Below, piece after piece: positions 58,066 to 64,000 of a stretch of 64,000 nucleotides of DNA. A program made the position numbers and the translations under genes. The notes beneath the pieces are model-generated. The model did not search any database. It saw only the letters and a list, made by a program, of their open reading frames with translations, and was not told the origin of the DNA. Source of the DNA: Pleurodeles waltl. Its lineage: Eukaryota > Chordata > Amphibia > Caudata > Salamandridae. The DNA is taken from assembly GCF_031143425.1 (NCBI RefSeq), contig NC_090451.1, forward strand, positions 349,192,339 through 349,256,338. The letters run 5' to 3'. Every line of letters begins with the position of its first letter. Within the stretch, counting starts at the first letter, position 1.

Positions 58066-58157
58066 AGTGGTTCCCAAACTGTGTGCTAGGTGTGTGGTGC
58101 CCGTGGCTAGTTTTGACGGAGCACTTGGGTGCTGCGGCGCACAGATTGGGAACCACT
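58066..58157. mobile_element. Short hAT-like foldback
   Basis: 92 bp with 18-bp terminal inverted repeats (AGTGGTTCCCAAACTGTG and AGTGGTTCCCAATCTGTG), close to the CAGTGGTTCTCAAA type of hAT/Charlie ends. No 8-bp duplication could be made out. Confidence 0.6.
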
Positions 58158-58888
58158 GTGAGGGGATGCCACCCAAAGGCTGGTATTGATTACTAGTGGG
58201 TCATGGTCTGAAACCTTGTTTGTGGTGAGCAGCATCCCAAGTAGATTGCATCTTCTCACAATGTTGTCCACTTGTAGCTTATGCGGGATCATGAACTTCC
58301 TGAGCTGGTATTTATATTTCTGAAATTGATTTTGCAAAGGTGTTTGGAAGTGCCTCAGAGAATCCTCCACATTTGTAAAACACACATCTCTGCTGTGCGA
58401 AATTGGATAATCAGTTGAGATGCGTGTGAGACCTGCTCAAGTAATAAACACAATCGTTGTCAAGGTGAGTCACAAAAGTCTTTAAATAAACCTGTGTTTA
58501 ACCCTCTGGTAGCTTGGCACAAAACAGGCTTAACTTTGAGACAATATGAAAGCATTTAGGCAGCATTCAAACAGTAATAAAGTGAGAACACAACACAAGT
58601 AAAAAATACAAACCAAATTAGAAACCTAGAGTAAACTTTAATACATCAAATGACATAAAAATGACAAACATCTTATCAGTACAACAGTTATGAGTTTTTA
58701 AGGATAGTGGAAATAATGCCAAAAAGCACAAAGCAGGAACAGCAGTTCTCAGGCTGCGCTGGACCAGGGTAAAGACACATCTTTAGGCTGATCATAATGG
58801 AGAGTGGGCTGGGTATAGTACTGAGTTCGACATGTTGGGAGTTGTATCTTTTGTTCCTGGTTCAGTGGCTGCATGGAACTGTGATGCA

Positions 58889-59170
58889 AGGTCCTGCATT
58901 GGTCTGCGCTACGCTTTGTTGGTTCTGGTGAAGCTACAGGTCTGTGAGGTCCTGCAGTTTGAGGTCCAGCATCCGTCTGTGCCGTGCTGCGATGGTTCTG
59001 GTGAAGCTACCCCAGGAGCTGTGAGATGCTATGGTGCGAGGTCCTGCATCGGTCTGCACAGTGCTGTGTTGATTCTTGTAAAGCTGCCAATCAGGAGCTG
59101 AACGATGATGTGTTGCAAGGTCCTTTGTCGGTCTGTGCCACGCTGTATCAAATCATGGTGAAAGCTTCAG
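58889..59170 (+). repeat. Tandem repeat, ~75-80 bp period, four units
   Basis: Units start 'ggtcctgcattggtctg', 'ggtccagcatccgtctg', 'ggtcctgcatcggtctg' and 'ggtcctttgtcggtctg' near 58890, 58961, 59039 and 59118. Each is followed by a 'gtgctg...ttctggtgaagct' stretch. Confidence 0.75.
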
Positions 59171-59440
59171 CTATACCGGCAGCAGCCAGGGGTCCAGTAC
59201 CTTGAAGACAGCACTTTGGCGGTGTCAGGACACACTCCCAGAGAGGCCAGCAGAGGGGACTAGGTCAGGCCCAGTTGGGACTGGTCAGCTGGGAAGCAGA
59301 AAAGGGCTCTCAAAGCTTGCTGTGTCCCTGTAGCTTAAAAAGGTCACTTCTGGGGAGCCTGGGCTTAAGCCAAACAGATCCAGTCTTCCTTCTTCAGGCA
59401 ACAGGACAGTCCTTCTTCTAAACCTTTTTCTAAATCTTCC

Positions 59441-59601
59441 TTTAGTGAGTGGCACGAGTGCTGCAGTCCACTTGTAGCATTTACTTTACAAGCCCTGGGT
59501 ACTTGTGGTGCTATTTAATAGGTACACAATTAAATGTGACAATTATGTGTAGGCCAGGTGTAGCATGTTTTAGGGAGAGAGCAGCACTTAGCCACTGGTT
59601 C
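59441..59601 (+). repeat. Duplicated 3' segment inside R1 copy C
   Basis: Nearly the same as 60415-60575 (gagtgctgcagtccacttgtagc onward). Bracketed by the 13-bp direct repeat TTCTAAATCTTCC at 59428-59440 and 59602-59614. Confidence 0.8.
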
Positions 59602-60681
59602 TTCTAAATCTTCCAGAGGTCCAGAAGTGTTCTGATGAGAGATTCTGAAGGTGCTGCTTTTATACATGGTACTAGCCCATGTGTGGGGGAAAATCCCTGG
59701 CGTACCCTCAAAACTGTTTCTTCAGTTCTTCCTCTTCCCCTGGCCCTGGTTTCAAACTATCTTGAGAAACAGGGCTAAGACAGGACTGGTGTTAGGCTCC
59801 TTTGTGTGTGCTGCAGGCAGGGTCCTTTGGAGTTTAATCATGGCAGCGAAAAACGCCTCTCCAGTCATCCTGTCAGGAAGACACTCTGCCTCCACACACA
59901 GGCCTCCTTTGACCCAATGTCTGGAAGAAATACACAACCCACAACAATAGAGCCATTCACAGTCGTGTGACCTTGACACTGAGAGAAAGGTACATTTGGT
60001 TTAGACAGAAAAATGCCAACTTTCTAAAAGTGGCACTTTCAGAACATTGATCTAAAACTCAACATTATCATTAAAGAGAATTTTAAATTACAATTCATTT
60101 GAGTGTAAACAGCATTTCTCTATCAGGTCCCAATTTAGATTTATCGCTTATTAAGTGTAAAAGGTACCCAGTGTTAGTTTATGTGAGGGACAGCCTTCCA
60201 GCAGTGAAAAAGAACTTTAGGAGTGGTTCACTATCTGGGCATGTAAAACTCACGTCTTACTTTTTAAATACCATGCACCCTGCCCAATGAGTCTTTAGGG
60301 CCTACCTTCGGGGTGACTTATAAGTATTAAGTAGGATGGTTTAGGCCTAGCAAAAAGGTTTAATTTCCCATGGGGAAATGGCAGTGGTAGGCCTGAGACA
60401 TGTTTTACAGGGCTACTTTAGTGGGTGGCACGAGTGCTGCAGTACACTTGTAGCATTTACTTTACAGGCCCTGGGTGCTTTTGGTACTATTTACTAGGGA
60501 CACAATTAAATGTGCCAATGATATGTAGGCCAGGCGTAGCATCTTTTAGGGAGAGAGCAGCACTTAGCCACTGGTTAGCAGGGGAAAAGTGCACAGAGTC
60601 CTAATGCCAACAAAAATGAGTTCAGCAAAATAAAGGCAGAAAGTCTGGGGTAATACCATGCCAAGGATGTCAGGTCTAACA

Positions 60682-62370
60682 CCTGCTCTTTCTGTGCAGA
60701 TGATTCTGGTTTATTTGACCATACTTCTGGTGCCCTTTCGTAAACTTTCGCCTCAGTAAGTAAATGTGTTGGAGAAAAAAAATGAGATGATGTTTGCACT
60801 TATGGTGTCACTCTTGCTCTATGCCAATGACTTTTTCAAAGAGAGTCATGCAGGCTACTTGGAGTTACCACTTGATTGTGAACAACATGGAAAAGGTAAA
60901 GATGGAAGTTTGTTGTCAAGCAAAGATAGGGCAGAGATTGGGTTCTAAGAGAATTAAAGTTACACAGTGAGCATACTCTTTGATTCCAGGGTATCCCAGC
61001 AGATGCTTCATAGTACATGGAAAAGGTAAGTGTTAACCTTAACGGATTAATTACTAAACTGTGATAGAAAGATGGTGCTTGATCATTGAAATCTATAAAA
61101 AAAATGCATATACTCAAAACTAAAACCTGTATTTATCTATAATGCTGCAGTATGATTACTTTATTTCCCAAGACTGCTTTTGCTATGGCAAAGGATCTGC
61201 ATGGAGAAGAGCCCCATAGACGGTATGCTTTCCTCTTGAAACGTAAGAATTCTCCTGTCCTTGACAACATTCTTCCTCAAGGAGCCCATCCACACAAAGT
61301 AGTTTGCTTAGTTTCCAGAGACCACTATGGCAATGTGTGATTTTTTTGATTTTTTTTTTTGTTTTAAGCCAATTTTTCTTTTTCTAGATTGATGAGGGAC
61401 AGACAGAATTTTCTACAGTAAAGTTTTGCAAAAATATGATGTTATGATACAACCGCTGGTGGCCAATGGCATAACTATTGGCATTGCCACTTCTTATTTT
61501 GCTAGTGAAATGATTCATTTGCAACCATGTACTCTTTGTGAATCAACTATGTTTTTTCATTTGAAAGTAGCTAAAATCAAACTACCCTTCCACTCATAAA
61601 TCTAAATGATGAATAAAGTAAGGAAAAAAAACGTGATTGGCTACCTACCACACACCTTTTTAGAAAATGGGAAAGCAGCAAGCTTAGAGTTTGAATGACT
61701 GGATACTCCATCAAACCATGGAAAATAATTTGGCTACCACATTACATGTGCAATAGACTATAATGCACATGTAATACAGCGGGCAGGACATCTACCACAT
61801 TTGAGATGGAGTATCACGTCCGCTAAACACCAAATAAGGACCGTCGATTAGAGTTTTGAATAGTGCCAACATTAGTCTAGACCTGCCCTTTTTACCTGCA
61901 ATCACACTCATATGGCTGAACTTCCACTTCTCTCCCCGTCTTTGGCTGGATTACTTGCAAGATCATCACATTCTTAAGAAAGGAGGAGGCATAGGCATAT
62001 TCCATTCCACAACAATATCGTTGAGAAAGTATGGAGTTATTTTGCCTAACGCCTTGAACATTCATAAGCATGTTTAATTACATTTGTAAAGCAAGCTGAT
62101 ATGCATTGACTTCCTTTATCCCAAAGGTTTTAATTTGAAAAACACTTGAGTCTTCATTACGAGTGACCTGAAATTTGACCTGTTACAGCCCCTGGAATCA
62201 GTGAATCTGGGGATCCAGTTATTCTGCCAATTGAGGATTAAATATATCTACCTTTTTGGTAAATAACATATCGATATCACACTTTCCATTGCAAATCCCT
62301 GAGGTGAAGTGCCCCAGACATGCGGTATTCTTGCAAAACTTGAAATGCCAATCTGTCCGTACCAGATATA
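60682..62370. other. Unassigned, no gene recognised
   Basis: AT-rich with short unconvincing ORFs. A local inverted pair 'attacatgtgcaatag...atgcacatgtaat' lies near 61742-61775. Confidence 0.4.
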
Positions 62371-62539
62371 GGGCCTGGTTTAGAACTCGTGGACAGGTTA
62401 CTCCGTTACAAAGGTGACGAATATCCCATCCGCTGAAATCTGAATCCCATTATGTCCTATTTGATTTAGATTTCAGGGGATAAGATAGCCGTCACTGTTG
62501 TGACAGAGTAACTCATCCGCCGAGTTTTAATTCAGGCCC
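62371..62539. mobile_element. Palindromic MITE
   Basis: About 169 bp that fold back along nearly their whole length. The ends are GGGCCTGGTTTAGAACTCG and, on the other strand, GGGCCTGAATTAAAACTCG. The inner stems 'gttactccgttacaaaggtgacg' and 'cgtcactgttgtgacagagtaac' pair, as do 'gaaatctgaatccc' and a 'gatttagatttc' segment. The likely target is TA or TAA. Confidence 0.8.
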
Positions 62540-64000
62540 CTAATGAGATTCACTGTGTCCTTCAAGAAGCTCAAACTCGATCCCCCTTTCAAGTAGTGGA
62601 AATTCAAGAAATCTACTTCTATCAGTACCTATAAGTGAGCTACATACTTGGCCAGACTGGCCATTCTAACACCCTGGTATTTCCCTGGTAGACTGCAGGC
62701 TACAGAGCAGTTCTCAGAGCAGGATGGGCTGTCATGACCTAACCATGCTCTCCTAGCCCTTTCTAATTGCTGCCTCTCACACCAGAGGGCTGGATTTTTG
62801 CCAGGGTTGGTTTTGGTTTCCAGACCAACCCAGTTTATAAAATAGACCTATGTATTCCACAGTATAGAAAGAAAAGAACACATGGAGAGTTTTTTTTAGT
62901 TTTGGCAACAGCCTTGTAGCACTCACTTCATAAACTCGGGAGCCTTACCACAAATACTGGACATGGACATTAAAATCTTTTGAATCTGGTGAGGGCTACT
63001 AAACCTGATCTCTAGATCCAAAATGCCTAAGGGTGAATGTTGCCCTTTAACCAACCCAAAATCTAACTAAATCAAACTCCAAAAGCTACTGATAAACATT
63101 AGGCTGAATCACACCAGAGTGGATATTTGGGGATTCGTGACACAAATGTTTTACGCACAAAGGCAGCATTTGGAAGCATACATTACACATATCCTAATTC
63201 AAAGAGATACAATTCTCGTAATTTTAGTATCACAAAGTGCGTTTACAAACACAGAAGTTTGCCAGTATTGTGAATTTTCCACAACCATAAATACAGGAGC
63301 ATTAATTGAAGGTGTCTCTCAGAGGGGTTTCTATAGGAGCAGCTAAACTCCTAGGTTCACTTGGCCCTTGCAGCTAATTTGCCATGTTGGAAATGCACAC
63401 ATGTATGTTCCTGTTTAAGGTAGGAGTATGTGGCTGTTAGAGGGATGATAAAATGGAGGACACAGCTTCATCTTTCATGAGGGTGTGGAATAAGAGATAG
63501 GAGATTTTTCCATGAATACAAATACAAAAAACAAAAACAATAAAGTGCGACGCGATTTTTTAACTTGTTTTACTCATGCTACATTTTCCAGCACGTGATA
63601 TTTCAAACTGGTAAATCTTGCACACTTGAATACTTCTGAAAATCTTCAACTGTTTATGATTTCCAGGAGTTACTTTTGGGATACTTTGTGAATCCCATAA
63701 AAGAAAGAAATCAGCTTCAAACACAAGACCACTCCTTGGGTGAAAATTACACAACCTTTCCTAGTATCTTTGTGAATAGGCCCATGTGAGCAGAAGAGAT
63801 ACTCGAACTGATGAAATAGCCAATTAAATTCAGCTGGTGCTCACAGTTAATTATGTCTGCTAGTAAAAAAAAAAACTTCACAATGACTGATAAGCTTTTT
63901 TTTCAGCCATGTATTACAGAAAGCTGTGAGGTACTACCCATCAGTGCTGCATTGTAAAAGCTGATCTTCAAAAACGGATATCAAGTAATTATTGAAAATA
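62540..64000. other. Unassigned, no gene recognised
   Basis: No ORF or RNA gene recognised. 'ctttgtgaataggccc' at 63769-63784 resembles the inverted end seen near 2250 and may mark another decayed element. Confidence 0.4.

Larger units (their letters stand above)
58455..60681 (+). mobile_element. Dispersed repeat family R1, copy C
   Basis: Collinear with copies A and B and ends GTCAGGTCTAACA, the only preserved 3' terminus in the window. It contains a tandem array near 58889 and a misplaced second copy of its own 3' segment (59441-59601). The 5' terminus is lost. The TG...CA ends suggest a long LTR, but no retroelement coding region adjoins it. Confidence 0.65.

Overview
This is non-coding, repeat-dense nuclear DNA of a vertebrate with a very large genome. 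I see no host exon, tRNA or rRNA. The mixture (L2/CR1-like and L1-like LINEs, PIF/Harbinger elements with TAA flanks and 'GGGCCTGATTACGAG'-type ends, an abundant 'TGTTAGAAATGGGGTCTC' repeat family, and a foamy-like endogenous retrovirus) suggests a salamander, most likely a newt. That assignment is inference from repeat style, not from a marker gene.

Layout. 0.2-4.1 kb: a copy of a dispersed TG...CA repeat family, then a diverged pair of AT-rich units. 5.1-8.2 kb: a badly decayed L1-like LINE (endonuclease and reverse transcriptase readable in pieces). 11.7-13.7 kb: an L2-like LINE fragment, a GC-rich short element and a foldback element. 15.2-28.1 kb: two inverted arms built of ~21-bp tandem units enclose a second copy of the dispersed family, which is itself interrupted by a 7.5-kb PIF/Harbinger element flanked by TAA and carrying two decayed Myb/SANT-like genes on the minus strand. 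29.6-31.4 kb: a much better preserved L2-like LINE.

34.4-55.0 kb is the centrepiece: a minus-strand foamy-like (Spumaretrovirinae-like) endogenous retrovirus in the tandem form LTR-internal-LTR-internal-LTR. The three LTRs are each 1006 bp, the two internal regions are each 8775 bp, and one 4-bp target duplication (CTTT) flanks the whole 20,568-bp array. Each unit has a primer-binding site, gag without a zinc knuckle, pol (protease, RT, RNase H, integrase) in the +1 frame with its own ATG, a long env with a ~150-residue cytosolic leader and furin-type site, an unrecognised ORF overlapping the end of env, and a polypurine tract. Both units share one env frameshift. Otherwise their lesions differ: unit 1 is broken between RT and RNase H and has two stops in the env transmembrane part; unit 2 is broken twice in RNase H and once in the accessory ORF. 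Neither is intact.

55.7-64 kb: the 5' half of a minus-strand L2-like LINE whose 3' half lies at 33.7-34.3 kb, on the other side of the retrovirus; a hairpin-rich Harbinger-type MITE inside it; a small hAT-like foldback; a third copy of the dispersed family with an internal duplication; and a nearly perfect palindromic MITE. The window therefore records several layers of nested insertion, with the tandem provirus among the youngest (LTRs differ by about 1% when compared by eye).
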